From NCBI GenBank assembly GCA_002338565.1, contig DDIN01000005.1:1-64000 (forward strand): a stretch of DNA of 64,000 nt. Direction: 5' to 3'. Numbering within the stretch: position 1 is the stretch's first letter; each line of letters begins with the position of its first letter. Source of the stretch: Hyphomonadaceae bacterium UBA1849 (GTDB taxonomy: Bacteria > Pseudomonadota > Alphaproteobacteria > Caulobacterales > Hyphomonadaceae). Positions 25,822 through 34,578 of this stretch are shown here, piece after piece. Made by a program: the position numbers and the translations under genes. The notes below the pieces were generated by a model. It was not told the DNA's origin. It searched no databases and saw only the letters and a list, made by a program, of their open reading frames with translations.

Positions 25822-26760
25822 ATGAGCAAGCACTGGTCCATCTCCGTTGATCAGACACCCCGCGCCCGATGGGATGCGGCGCTGAATGCTGTACCTGCGC
25901 CCTACCAGCAGGACTGGTCCTACGGCGAAGCGCTGGTACGCACCGGCGCTCAGGTCATCCGCATTGCTCTGAACGATCCGAGCGGCAACATTTGCGGCCT
26001 TGCCCAGTTCATCCTGCGCCCGTTCGCCATGATTGCGCGCTTTGCGCTCTGCACGTACGGCCCTGTCTGGGTGCGTCCGATGACGGAGCCCGAAAAGCAG
26101 GTCGCGCTGCGTACTCTGCGCCGCGAGTTGAAACTTCGCTGGCCGCGCCTGGTGGCAATCACCGTCGACGAGCCAATGGAGATGCCAGGCTTTAAGCGCG
26201 TCATGACCGGCGATGCGACGGTGCGGATCGAGCTGACCAAATCCGAAGACGAACTGCGTGCCGGCCTTGATGGCAAATGGCGTAACCGTCTCGTCGCGGC
26301 TGAGAAATCAGAGCTGAAGTTTACCTCGTCGGGCCACAAGCCGGGCCAGTATCAATGGCTGCTGGACGAAGAGCTGAAACAGCGCGCGAAGAAGAAATAT
26401 CACGGCCTGCCGCCGTCACTCGTCGAGGGCTGGCAGGAAGACAAGCAACGCGCCAAAGGCGGGGATAAACGCGGCGGTTTGCGGATTTATCGCGCTGATC
26501 TCGGCAAAGAGCCTGCTGCTGCGATGATGTTCCTCGCGCATGGCGCTATGGCGACCTACCATATTGGCTGGAGCTCTGAAGAGGGGCGCAAAGCTGGCGC
26601 TCATAACCTGATCCTCTGGAACGCGATGATGCGCCTGAAAGAAGAGGGCTACTCGGTTCTCGACCTTGGCGGCGTGAACACAGCCTCGGGCGCGGGCATT
26701 GCCCGCTTCAAGCTTGGTGCGGGCGGCAGCCTTATTCAGCGTCCGGGTGTATTTGTGTAG
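25822..26760 (+). CDS. GNAT/FemAB-like acyltransferase
   Basis: 312 residues from ATG 25822 (MSKHWSISVDQTP). The protein has the double-GNAT layout of FemAB-like enzymes: an N-terminal half with APYQQDWSYGEAL and GLAQFILRPFAM, then WRNRLVAAEKSELKF, and a C-terminal GNAT half with GLRIYRADLGKEPAAAMMFL, ATYHIGWSSEEGRKAGAHNL and LDLGGVNTASGAGIARFKLG. Family members transfer aminoacyl or acyl groups to cell-wall or lipid precursors. The substrate is unknown. A frame opening 156 bases earlier has no suitable start context. The last 29 bases overlap the converging CPBP gene. Confidence 0.8.
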   Translation: MSKHWSISVDQTPRARWDAALNAVPAPYQQDWSYGEALVRTGAQVIRIALNDPSGNICGLAQFILRPFAMIARFALCTYGPVWVRPMTEPEKQVALRTLRRELKLRWPRLVAITVDEPMEMPGFKRVMTGDATVRIELTKSEDELRAGLDGKWRNRLVAAEKSELKFTSSGHKPGQYQWLLDEELKQRAKKKYHGLPPSLVEGWQEDKQRAKGGDKRGGLRIYRADLGKEPAAAMMFLAHGAMATYHIGWSSEEGRKAGAHNLILWNAMMRLKEEGYSVLDLGGVNTASGAGIARFKLGAGGSLIQRPGVFV

Positions 26761-27502
26761 CCTTTCCCGGCTTCATCAGACCAAGCCCGATCGGCAGAAC
26801 AACAAGCCCGCGAATATCAACGAGAACATGGATTAGGACGACGAGCCACAGCTGAGCGGTGAGCACGTATACCGCTGTCAGGATCAGGCCGATAACGGTT
26901 GTCGCGATTATGCCGCCAACGCCCTGATAGGCGTGCCCCACCCCGAACATCAAAGCTGCAATCACATAGGATAGAATGAAGTTTCCGGTGATGTAGTAGA
27001 GCGCAAGCGGCAGCAGCAGGCGAAAGGCGATCTCCTCGACAATCCCTGCATTTAAAGACAAGAGATAGCCCCATCGAGCTTCCTTCTGGTTACGCGCCAT
27101 AAGGGCGACTGCGCCGCCTTTCGGCAGGTCTTCGATTTTCTGAATGAAGGGAATAACGGTTGTGGCTGCAAGCGGTATGAAAAATACCGCGGCTATGATC
27201 CAGCCTATACGTGCCAGTTCGCCGTGCGTGCTGCCCATGAAGGACAGTATTTCCATGCGGGCAGCGTTCAGAATTTCCGGATAGTCTATCAGCCCATTCA
27301 GACTGGATAAGGCGGCAAGGCCAATAATGGCTGCCACGCCGTATTTCAGCGAGGATTCGATCAGCATTTTACGGAAGTATTTCCGCCGTTTGGCGCTGTC
27401 GGTTTCCTCAACAAAAGCAGGAAATGTTTTGAAGTCGTCCCATACCTGGTGGGCAAGAAACGCGATACTGATCAACAAAATGATCCAGCTTGTCAAAACC
27501 AT
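26732..27502 (-). CDS. CPBP-family intramembrane metalloprotease
   Basis: 256 residues, about seven membrane helices. The catalytic motifs of the CAAX protease/bacteriocin-processing family are present: EEIAFR (Glu156-Glu157), FGVGH (His190) and the third motif HVLVD (His225). The family cleaves within membranes; bacterial members process peptides or act in self-immunity, and the substrate here is not evident. ATG at 27502. The 3' end overlaps the acyltransferase gene on the opposite strand by 29 bases. Confidence 0.88.
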   Translation of the reverse strand: MVLTSWIILLISIAFLAHQVWDDFKTFPAFVEETDSAKRRKYFRKMLIESSLKYGVAAIIGLAALSSLNGLIDYPEILNAARMEILSFMGSTHGELARIGWIIAAVFFIPLAATTVIPFIQKIEDLPKGGAVALMARNQKEARWGYLLSLNAGIVEEIAFRLLLPLALYYITGNFILSYVIAALMFGVGHAYQGVGGIIATTVIGLILTAVYVLTAQLWLVVLIHVLVDIRGLVVLPIGLGLMKPGKATQIHPDAE

Positions 27503-27571
27503 AAATATCGCCCCTCAAAATCTGTAAAGTATGGTCTTCATGTAGGGGCGATATATCGATTTACAATAAGT

Positions 27572-27709
27572 CTATGCGGCGGCAACAACGGCCACGCCAA
27601 TACCAAGCGTGAGAAGAGCGATTGCTGTGGAAACCGTCAGAACAAGAAACATCCCTGGCACTCGTTCACCTTGGCGGGCTTCGTTTGTTTCAAGATTTGT
27701 GCGGCTCAT
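27572..27709 (-). CDS. Small single-helix membrane protein, 45 residues
   Basis: ATG 27709 follows AAAAAAGGAGTTATT, a strong ribosome site with good spacing. The protein is MSRTNLETNEARQGERVPG and then one hydrophobic helix (MFLVLTVSTAIALLTLGI, GVAVVAAA). The cytoplasmic N-terminus is hydrophilic. A 64-residue version is disfavoured by the ribosome site. Function unknown. Confidence 0.65.
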   Translation of the reverse strand: MSRTNLETNEARQGERVPGMFLVLTVSTAIALLTLGIGVAVVAAA

Positions 27710-27835
27710 AATAACTCCTTTTTTCGGTTCATAGTGTATACGCACGAAGCACCTCTCTGGTTTCATTTATCTCCTGAAAACCGATGTTGACACCGGTGTC
27801 ATTCGCGCAATTATGGAGACAAACGGGAGGATTTC

Positions 27836-28714
27836 ATGAAACTGATGACGTCGCGATTTATTCTGGGCACCCTTATGAGCATGAGTGCAGCTTGTGCGCA
27901 GGCTGATGGCCAGGGGCCGGCGTCGCCTATCCCGCAAGTTCCGGAGCTTTCCGGGCGTATTATCATTGCCGGCGATTCAATAGCAGCTGACTATCCTCTT
28001 GAACGAGCGCCTCAGATCGGCTGGGGGCAGGTGCTTGATTACTATCTGCCAGATGATGTCGAGGTGCTGAACCTGGCCGTGAATGGGCGCAGCACGAAAA
28101 GCTATATCGATGAAGGCCGCTGGGACGCGCTGATGGATGAGGTCGGGGCTGGAGATATCGTTCTCATCAGTTTCGGCCATAATGACTCGCGTGATGATGC
28201 GCCGGAACGCTACGCCGCGCCTGAAGGCGCGTACCGTGAGAATCTTATCCGGTTCGCATCCGACGTGCAGGGCGCTGGTGGCGAGCCCGTTTTTCTTTCA
28301 TCGGCGGCGCGCAGGCTCTGGGAAGGGCCAGCTATGGTCGAAACGCACGGGCTATACCGACAAAATGCGTTCAATGCTGCGATTGAGGCTGGTGTAGATT
28401 ACATCGATCTGGCCCAGCTTTCCCTGGACTATTTTGAAACGCTGGGCCGCGTCGCCACGAAAGACGATTTTCTCTGGCTCACTGCGGAAGAGGTCGCAGA
28501 GCGTCTGCCTGCCTATGTCGAGCGCTATCCAGATGGCATTGAAGACAACACCCATTTCACTGAGACAGGCGCGTGCGGCGTCGCGCGCATTATCGCTGAA
28601 CGTCTCGGCAATGAGTTTGGCCTGCACGGTGACACGGCGATCAGCGATGAACCTGCTGATGAAGCGGGTCGACCGGCTGATGTGCTGGCGTGTGCAGCTG
28701 TAGCCTGGGAGTAG
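27836..28714 (+). CDS. Secreted SGNH/GDSL hydrolase, rhamnogalacturonan-acetylesterase-like
   Basis: 292 residues with a signal peptide (MKLMTSRFILGTLMSMSAAC, a possible lipobox SAAC-A). The four SGNH blocks are present: IAGDSIAADY with nucleophile Ser48, the Gly block in LAVNGRST, the Asn block FGHNDSRDD and the Asp-x-x-His block EDNTHFTE. NGRSTKSY and the block order fit the rhamnogalacturonan acetylesterase subgroup, which removes acetyl groups from polysaccharides. A good GGGAGG-type ribosome site precedes the ATG. The C-terminal tail (about 260-292) is acidic and not conserved in the family. Confidence 0.88.
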   Translation: MKLMTSRFILGTLMSMSAACAQADGQGPASPIPQVPELSGRIIIAGDSIAADYPLERAPQIGWGQVLDYYLPDDVEVLNLAVNGRSTKSYIDEGRWDALMDEVGAGDIVLISFGHNDSRDDAPERYAAPEGAYRENLIRFASDVQGAGGEPVFLSSAARRLWEGPAMVETHGLYRQNAFNAAIEAGVDYIDLAQLSLDYFETLGRVATKDDFLWLTAEEVAERLPAYVERYPDGIEDNTHFTETGACGVARIIAERLGNEFGLHGDTAISDEPADEAGRPADVLACAAVAWE

Positions 28715-28720
28715 GGCTGG

Positions 28721-29101
28721 TTACTCGGCTGGTACTTCTGTCTGGATAGACTGCAAGTAGGCGATCAGCGCTTCCGTCCCGAGCGGGCCAAAATCAAAAT
28801 CCGGCATGTCCAGCGCACCCACATGTATGCCTTCGCGGAAATCATCGCCAATGGCTTCAGCATCGAATTCGACAAACACGGTGCGAAGCGGCGGCGCGTC
28901 CTGACGCGGGCTGTCACCTTCAGCGCCGATTGCATGGCAGGCTGTGCAATTTTCTTCGACGATTGCACGGCCTTCGGAAATCAGATCGGCACGTTCTTCA
29001 GCGATCATTGCGTCAACTGGCGCTGTTGATGTCTCTTCCGATTGCGAACAGGCTGCCAGAGCGATGACGGCGACAGGAAAGAGAAGCGCTGCAGATTTCA
29101 T
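28721..29101 (-). CDS. Small c-type cytochrome lipoprotein
   Basis: 126 residues. The signal peptide ends in the lipobox LAAC-S (Cys18), so it is probably anchored to a periplasmic membrane face. One haem site, CTACH (52-56), and a likely axial Met in the LDMPDF region. The fold resembles small class I cytochromes that shuttle electrons between periplasmic partners. There is no oxidase gene next to it. It converges on the SGNH hydrolase gene with six bases between stops. Confidence 0.9.
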   Translation of the reverse strand: MKSAALLFPVAVIALAACSQSEETSTAPVDAMIAEERADLISEGRAIVEENCTACHAIGAEGDSPRQDAPPLRTVFVEFDAEAIGDDFREGIHVGALDMPDFDFGPLGTEALIAYLQSIQTEVPAE

Positions 29102-29232
29102 ATGACCATGCCTTTTGAGGTGAATCTCACTTCAGTCTATCACAGAGGCAATCGGTTCATGCAAGTCAGCAGAATGCGCATCAGGCCTGTAAATCGCTTG
29201 ACGGGACGTGAGCAGTTTTACATGTGGGGCAT

Positions 29233-30516
29233 ATGAATATTCTGGTGATCGGATCGGGCGGCCGCGAACACGCCCTTGCCTGGAAAATCAATCAGTCTCT
29301 GCTGGTTGATGAAGTATGGTCTGCGCCCGGTAATCCGGGCATGCACAATGTCGGGCCATGCTTCGACGTGAAGGCAACCGATCTGGATGGTCTTGAGAAG
29401 CTCGCAAAGCAGCTCGACCCTGATCTGATTATTGTTGGGCCGGAACAACCTCTGGCAGACGGTCTTGCAGATCGCCTTCGCGGCGCTGGCTATGATGTGT
29501 TTGGCCCGAGCGCAGCTGCAGCGCAGATTGAAGCGTCCAAAGGTTTCTCCAAAGACCTGATGGCGAAATATGACATTCCGACTGCGCGGTATCAGCGCGT
29601 GAAGACGGTCGAAGCGGCTTCTGCCTTCCTCGATACGCTGGAAGCGCCATACGTGCTCAAAGCTGATGGTCTGGCGGCCGGTAAAGGTGTGGTGATCGCT
29701 GAAAGCCGCGCGGACGCTGACGAGGCCGTGAAAACCATGCTGGATGGCCAGTTTGGTGATGCGTCTGCTGAGCTCGTCATTGAAGAGTTCATGCAGGGCG
29801 AAGAGGCGAGCGTGTTCGCGATCACCGACGGTGAGAATTTCCTTTGCCTGCCAGCAGCTCAGGACCATAAGCGTGCCTTTGATGGTGATAAGGGCCCGAA
29901 TACAGGCGGCATGGGGGCTTATGCACCTGCGCCAATCATGACTGATGCGCTCATGGCAGACGTGGAGGAGCGTGTGGTCGTTCCATCGCTCAAAGGTCTC
30001 GCCGCAGAGGACGCAAAGTTTCAGGGCGTGCTCTATATCGGCCTCATGATCACTGAGGAAGGCCCGAAGGTCGTTGAGTATAACTGCCGCTTCGGTGATC
30101 CTGAGTGTCAGGTTCTCATGATGGGCCTTCAGGGCGATATCGTGCCGCTGCTTCTGGCAAGCTCCACGGGTGGATATTCCGCGCGTGATTTTGCTGCGCT
30201 CGCCCCGGCAGGCGGATTTGATCCTGCGGTGACGGTGGTCATGGCGACCAAGGGTTATCCGGAAGCCTATGATAAGGGCTCTGGAATTCAGGGCGTTGAA
30301 ACGGCTGAACTGCTGGAAGGCGTGAAGGTTTTCCACGCCGGTACGGATGTTGCGCCGGATGGAGCTCTGATTGCCGTTGGCGGACGTGTGCTGAATGTGA
30401 CCGCAACGGCGCCAACAATCGATGAAGCGTTCCAGCGGGCTTATTCTGGTGTGAATGCGATTGACTGGCCGGAAGGGTTTTACCGCTCTGACATTGGCTG
30501 GCGCGTCAGACGCTGA
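29233..30516 (+). CDS. purD: Phosphoribosylamine-glycine ligase (GAR synthetase)
   Basis: 427 residues. Catalyses the second step of purine synthesis, joining phosphoribosylamine and glycine with ATP. Diagnostic segments: MNILVIGSGGREHALAWK, PEQPLADGLADRL, VLKADGLAAGKGVVIA, the ATP-grasp GPNTGGMGAYAPAP and YNCRFGDPECQVLM, and the end GFYRSDIGWR. I use ATG 29233; the upstream GTG at 29224 is possible, and no strong ribosome site helps to decide. Its last 37 bases overlap the end of the converging histidine-kinase-like gene. Confidence 0.98.
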   Translation: MNILVIGSGGREHALAWKINQSLLVDEVWSAPGNPGMHNVGPCFDVKATDLDGLEKLAKQLDPDLIIVGPEQPLADGLADRLRGAGYDVFGPSAAAAQIEASKGFSKDLMAKYDIPTARYQRVKTVEAASAFLDTLEAPYVLKADGLAAGKGVVIAESRADADEAVKTMLDGQFGDASAELVIEEFMQGEEASVFAITDGENFLCLPAAQDHKRAFDGDKGPNTGGMGAYAPAPIMTDALMADVEERVVVPSLKGLAAEDAKFQGVLYIGLMITEEGPKVVEYNCRFGDPECQVLMMGLQGDIVPLLLASSTGGYSARDFAALAPAGGFDPAVTVVMATKGYPEAYDKGSGIQGVETAELLEGVKVFHAGTDVAPDGALIAVGGRVLNVTATAPTIDEAFQRAYSGVNAIDWPEGFYRSDIGWRVRR

Positions 30517-30917
30517 ACGCCGATCGGCATATCGACGTCCTCGCGTCGGTTTCCAAAACCTTTTAGCGCACTTTCGATGAGCGAGGTCATGGTCTGAACG
30601 GCGTTTCGGATCTGGCTGCACTTGTCCAGCACCCGATCGCGATTGTCTCCGTCCGCGATTTTTTCGATGCGGGCTGCGACGCCGTCAACGACGGTGAGCG
30701 GCGTACGGAATTCGTGATTGATGGACGTGATCAGCGCGTACTGAAGCGTGACGAGCTGTTTTTCTTTTTCGAGGGCCGCCGCCAGATTTCTGTTCGCCTC
30801 GTATAGCTCACGGCTGCGAGCTTCAAGAAGTTGTTCTGCCTCTTTCCGTGCGGCTTTCTCGCGGTTGTATCGGGTGCGAGATACCGTGTCAGGGATGGCA
30901 GACGGCGGTTGGGTCAT
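30480..30917 (-). CDS. HisKA dimerisation-domain protein lacking the kinase ATPase domain
   Basis: 145 residues. A coiled-coil helix (about 15-58) leads into a HisKA/DHp domain with the phosphoacceptor His68 in SINHEFRTPLTVVDG and the second helix to about 118. The frame then ends naturally with a short basic tail, and no HATPase_c motifs follow. It therefore cannot bind ATP itself and may act as a phosphotransfer dimer, a scaffold or an inhibitor (inference). Its ATG overlaps the H-NOX stop (ATGA), so the two are made together and probably form a complex. It converges with purD, overlapping 37 bases. Confidence 0.85.
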   Translation of the reverse strand: MTQPPSAIPDTVSRTRYNREKAARKEAEQLLEARSRELYEANRNLAAALEKEKQLVTLQYALITSINHEFRTPLTVVDGVAARIEKIADGDNRDRVLDKCSQIRNAVQTMTSLIESALKGFGNRREDVDMPIGVQRLTRQPMSER

Positions 30918-31465
30918 TTCACCGCCTCCAGCGTGATCGTGAATTCTGAAATCGTCAGATTGCCGTCCTGCGACACCTTGCGAGTGATCGTGCCCTTCTC
31001 TCCATAATGGTCGAGCGTGGCTTCGATCAGACCTTCGCAGAAATCGACCAGACCGCGGCGCGAACGATAGGTGAGGACCATCACGCCGGGTTGGGGAAAT
31101 ACCGATACAAAAGTCGGCAGGTCGACATCCTGATGCAGCTTTTTGACTTCGACGTGGATTTCTTCTTCCACGGACTCAAGGAGCTCAAAGGCCGTTCGCT
31201 TCGTGATGAAGAAATGGGTGTAACTGCTGGAGAAATATTTCAGCATCCAGTGGCCAAAGGCTTTTTGAAGCGCTTCGACGCTAAGACCGGTTTCGCCGGA
31301 GAAACCCTGAACAAGTGCGATGAGATCGGAGCTCGGATAATTGCCAACGGCGCTGTAGGCACCACCGCCAGAGAGCGGGCATCCCGAGATAACGTGATCA
31401 ACCCGGTCTTCACCGACCGCTTCGTCAGCCATTGCCAGAAGCTCTGTAAAAATGAGTCCTTTCAC
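30914..31465 (-). CDS. H-NOX (haem nitric oxide/oxygen-binding) sensor
   Basis: 183 residues, full length for a stand-alone H-NOX domain. It opens MKGLIFTELLAMADEAVGED, has GGGAYSAVGNYP, the proximal haem ligand His104 in EEIHVEVKKL, and the haem-propionate motif Tyr-x-Ser-x-Arg (Y133, S135, R137 in TYRSRRG). H-NOX proteins bind NO, or O2 when a distal Tyr is present, and signal through an adjacent kinase or cyclase. I see no clear distal Tyr, so NO sensing is likelier. It is the first gene of a two-gene operon with the ATPase-less HisKA protein. Confidence 0.93.
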   Translation of the reverse strand: MKGLIFTELLAMADEAVGEDRVDHVISGCPLSGGGAYSAVGNYPSSDLIALVQGFSGETGLSVEALQKAFGHWMLKYFSSSYTHFFITKRTAFELLESVEEEIHVEVKKLHQDVDLPTFVSVFPQPGVMVLTYRSRRGLVDFCEGLIEATLDHYGEKGTITRKVSQDGNLTISEFTITLEAVK

Positions 31466-31645
31466 GGTTCTCTCCGCCTGTTCCTGATGACGTAGAGTAA
31501 TGTGAAAGCGTTAAAATACTCGCTCTTGTCGTTAGTGAATTCGGGTATGTGATTCAACTATACGCAATGGATTGCGTTAAGCACAGTAATCGCTAAGTTC
31601 ACGCGCGAAGAATTAAAACAGTCAGTCAGCAGGGGAGACGCGCAC

Positions 31646-32734
31646 ATGTCAGTTCATGGCGCATCAGCACAAGAGATGTTCAGCGGCACGAAAGAAGTCG
31701 CAGACACGCACAAATTCAACGAAGACAATCTCTATCAATGGATGACAGAGAATGTTGAAGGCTTTGAAGGCCCGATGGATGTGCGCCAGTTCAAAGGCGG
31801 CCAGTCCAACCCGACCTTCAAGCTGATTACTCCGAAAAAAGCCTACGTTATGCGTCGTAAGCCGCCGGGCAAGCTGCTGCCGTCTGCGCACGCAGTTGAC
31901 CGTGAATTCCGCGTGATCAATGCGCTCTATCCGCTCGGTTTCCCTGTCGCGCGTCCGTATGGACTGTGCGAAGACGAGAGCGTTGTCGGCACGATGTTCT
32001 ACGTGATGGACAATGTAGACGGCCGCATTCTCTGGGATGGTACACTGCCGGATTACGAGCCTGCGCAGCGCCGCGCGATCTACGAAGCGAAAGTGAAAAC
32101 CTTCGCTGACCTCCACAATGTGGATTGGAAAGCTGCTGGCCTGGAAGGCTTCGGCAAGGAAGGCGATTATGTTGCCCGCCAGATCCACCGCTGGACGAAG
32201 CAGTATGTCGCGTCTGAAACGGCAACCATTCCGGAAATGAACAAGCTGATCGACTGGCTGCCGAAGAATATTCCGGCTGGCGAGACGACGACGATTGTTC
32301 ATGGCGACTACCGTCTCGACAATATGATCCTCCACCCGACAGAACCAAAAGTCATTGCGGTTCTGGACTGGGAGCTGTCCACGCTTGGCGATCCATTGGC
32401 AGACTTCACCTATCACTTGATGAACTGGGTGATGCCAAGCTCTGATAGCCGTGGCGCGCTGGCAAACATCGAAGATTTGAACGCGTACGGCATTCCGACG
32501 ATGGAAGAATATATCGACATGTATTGCGCGCATCGCGGCCTGAACGGCATGCCGGACGTGCATTATTACTTCGCGTATAACGGCTTCCGTCTGGCAGGCA
32601 TTGTTCAGGGTATTGTCGGCCGTGTACGTGACGGAACCGCGTCCAACGCAAACGCTGCGCAAATGGAAGAGCGCGTGCCTCTGCTCGCGAAATTCGCATA
32701 CGGCGAAGCGCAGAAAGCTGGCCTTGCCGACTAA
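31646..32734 (+). CDS. APH/ACAD10-like phosphotransferase
   Basis: 362 residues with the aminoglycoside-phosphotransferase kinase fold: the substrate loop FKGGQSNPTFKL and YVMRRKPPGKLLPSAHAVDR near the N-terminus, catalytic VHGDYRLDNMI (about 227-237) and metal-binding LDWELSTLGDP. This is the subgroup often fused or linked to acyl-CoA dehydrogenases (ACAD10/11), thought to phosphorylate hydroxyacyl-CoA, not an antibiotic-resistance enzyme. GGGGAG precedes the ATG by about ten bases. It is divergent from H-NOX and ends in a strong terminator. Confidence 0.9.
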   Translation: MSVHGASAQEMFSGTKEVADTHKFNEDNLYQWMTENVEGFEGPMDVRQFKGGQSNPTFKLITPKKAYVMRRKPPGKLLPSAHAVDREFRVINALYPLGFPVARPYGLCEDESVVGTMFYVMDNVDGRILWDGTLPDYEPAQRRAIYEAKVKTFADLHNVDWKAAGLEGFGKEGDYVARQIHRWTKQYVASETATIPEMNKLIDWLPKNIPAGETTTIVHGDYRLDNMILHPTEPKVIAVLDWELSTLGDPLADFTYHLMNWVMPSSDSRGALANIEDLNAYGIPTMEEYIDMYCAHRGLNGMPDVHYYFAYNGFRLAGIVQGIVGRVRDGTASNANAAQMEERVPLLAKFAYGEAQKAGLAD

Positions 32735-32758
32735 GCCTGCGCAACAATCAAAACCTCT

Positions 32759-32794
32759 GAAACCCCTCTGCCAGCGCCGAGGGGTTTCGTTTTT
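32759..32794 (+). terminator. Intrinsic terminator after the APH-like gene
   Basis: A perfect 10-bp stem, GAAACCCCTC (32759-32768) with GAGGGGTTTC (32779-32788), and GTTTTT immediately after. It lies 25 bases past the stop. Confidence 0.9.
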
Positions 32795-32865
32795 CGGGGA
32801 ACTTTACCGGCCACGCAGGCGTCTTATTTCCGCCCAGATGGCAGCGCATATGCGCGCATCGTTTA

Positions 32866-33657
32866 ATGTGGATGAGGCACGGTTTGAACGGGATTGAAGA
32901 GAGCGTGGCGACGTCGCCTGCGCGAACCTCGCAGACAGAATACTGGCAAGGCGAAGATTTTGCACGCATGCGGGCAATTGCCTGGCGCTGGGCGAAACGT
33001 ATCGGCCTTGGCGTGCTTGCGCTTGGTTTGCTCATCCACGTCTATGCGCTGCTTCTGGCGCTCGTCTTGCCACCCACCACGCTTAATATGACGGGTTCGG
33101 CGCTGGTCGGACGCGATGTGCAGCATCGCTCGGTGCCGCTTGAGGAAATCTCTCCGCATCTGGTGCGGGCCGTGATCGCTGCAGAGGATTCCCGTTTCTG
33201 CAGTCATGGCGGCATCGATATGGACGCCATTAATCAGGCGCTTCGTGAACGTAGCGCAGGCGGACGTCTACGCGGTGCATCGACCATATCTCAGCAGACC
33301 GCCAAGAATGTCTTCTTCTGGAATGGCGGCGGTTATGTCCGCAAAGCCGGTGAGGCGTGGATGACGCTTGTGATCGAAACGATCTGGGGCAAAGAGCGGA
33401 TCATGGAAACCTATCTCAACATTGCAGAATGGGGCGACGGAATTTATGGCGCCGAGGCTGCGGCGCAGGCGCGTTTCGGTGTGTCTGCCGCTGAGCTGTC
33501 ACCGTATCAGGCAGCGCTTCTGGCAGCAGTTCTGCCCAATCCAAATGACTGGCGCGTCGACCCGCCGGGCAATTACGTGTCTGGCCGCGCTTCAACCTTG
33601 CAGCAGCGTATGGGCATCGTCCAGCGCGACGGACTGGCGAGTTGCGTTCTGGATTAA
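32866..33657 (+). CDS. mtgA: Monofunctional peptidoglycan glycosyltransferase
   Basis: 263 residues: a short cytoplasmic N-terminus, one membrane helix (about 46-68, GLGVLALGLLIHVYALLLAL) and a periplasmic GT51 domain. Catalytic Glu lies in IAAEDSRFCSHGGID; further motifs are RGASTISQQTAKNVFFW, ETYLNIAEWG with GIYGAEAAAQARFG, and AALLAAVLPNP. The enzyme polymerises lipid II into glycan strands and has no transpeptidase domain. The start is unclear: ATG 32866, ATG 32872 or ATG 32968 would all leave the membrane anchor intact. The stop overlaps that of the converging DUF1206 gene by four bases. Confidence 0.95.
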   Translation: MWMRHGLNGIEESVATSPARTSQTEYWQGEDFARMRAIAWRWAKRIGLGVLALGLLIHVYALLLALVLPPTTLNMTGSALVGRDVQHRSVPLEEISPHLVRAVIAAEDSRFCSHGGIDMDAINQALRERSAGGRLRGASTISQQTAKNVFFWNGGGYVRKAGEAWMTLVIETIWGKERIMETYLNIAEWGDGIYGAEAAAQARFGVSAAELSPYQAALLAAVLPNPNDWRVDPPGNYVSGRASTLQQRMGIVQRDGLASCVLD

Positions 33658-34448
33658 AGGCTAATCTTCATGTATCTCGCTTCGACCAGCGAGTAGAAGC
33701 CATAGCTTGCAATAGAGGCCGCACTGAGCGCGTAGAGGATCAGCCCGAAAGGCTGGTCACGCAGCCAGCCGAGCAGGCCTGCAATACCGCGTGCTTCATC
33801 CGCGTCGCCAACCCAACCGGCCAGGACGAGAAACACGCCGACCAGCATGATCAGCAGTCCGCGTCCGGCAATTGCCGCAGAAACGAGGGCGCAGACGACC
33901 TGGCTATCAGATGGCATATTGAGATCGTGCTTCCAGGCATGGGTCACAGCCCGCCATACCTGCGCGACACCAATCGCCAGCACGATCAGCCCACCCAGCA
34001 TCAATAGGTATTTCCCGAACATCTGGGAGAGGGCGTAGCTGGCGAGTGTCTCGGTTGTGCCGCCGCCGCTCTTGTCGTCGCGGTCGAGCACGACAAGCAG
34101 GGCTGCAAAGCCGACGGTCAGGTAGCTCAGTCCTGACGACATCATCCCCAGTCTGGCGAACCACCCCATGAATTCATCGCCCTTGTCGGACGTATCGAAC
34201 ACGGCCTGAATACCGCGCCAGAGCGCATAAAGGAACAGGCCTGCGGCAATCATGGCCAGCAGCAGAAGGCCGGGCACATGCTGCTCGATCTCGCGGAAGG
34301 TGTCGCCTGGAGAATAGCCTTCATCACGTGTGCCGGGCGCTATGATGGCTGCCACGAGCAGAGACGCGATCAGGGCATAGACAATCGCGCGGGCAAACAG
34401 GCCAGCACGCGCCATGATTTCGAATGAGAAGTTGAGACGAGCGTTCAT
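33654..34448 (-). CDS. DUF1206-family membrane protein
   Basis: 264 residues from the ATG at 34448. Six membrane helices are arranged as three pairs, and each pair opens with a related phrase: ARAGLFARAIVYALIA, ARLGMMSSGLSYLTVGF and IAGRGLLIMLVGVFLV. This three-repeat design is the DUF1206 pattern. The function of the family is not established. A frame starting 150 bases upstream has a basic, non-conserved leader and no better ribosome site. It faces the MaoC-like gene and shares a short promoter region with it. Confidence 0.8.
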   Translation of the reverse strand: MNARLNFSFEIMARAGLFARAIVYALIASLLVAAIIAPGTRDEGYSPGDTFREIEQHVPGLLLLAMIAAGLFLYALWRGIQAVFDTSDKGDEFMGWFARLGMMSSGLSYLTVGFAALLVVLDRDDKSGGGTTETLASYALSQMFGKYLLMLGGLIVLAIGVAQVWRAVTHAWKHDLNMPSDSQVVCALVSAAIAGRGLLIMLVGVFLVLAGWVGDADEARGIAGLLGWLRDQPFGLILYALSAASIASYGFYSLVEARYMKISL

Positions 34449-34578
34449 TAAAAAGATCAACGCCTGAAGCTCGTAGTTTGTTGCACGTGCGAGACGTAGT
34501 TTCGTGAACCTGCTTGATCTGGTGGAGTGAGCCAAGTATCGCTGACGCAACGAAATCATGGATAAAAGGATCACGGGG

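Noticed and set aside
29218..30621. 467-codon minus-strand frame opposite purD
   Set aside because: Arg/His-rich composition typical of an antisense shadow; purD accounts for the coding signal.
31664..32662. 332-codon minus-strand frame opposite the APH-like gene
   Set aside because: No recognisable motif and biased composition; the plus-strand kinase motifs are clear.
31646..32734. Aminoglycoside resistance gene
   Set aside because: The motifs fit the ACAD10/11-associated subgroup linked to lipid metabolism, not resistance enzymes.
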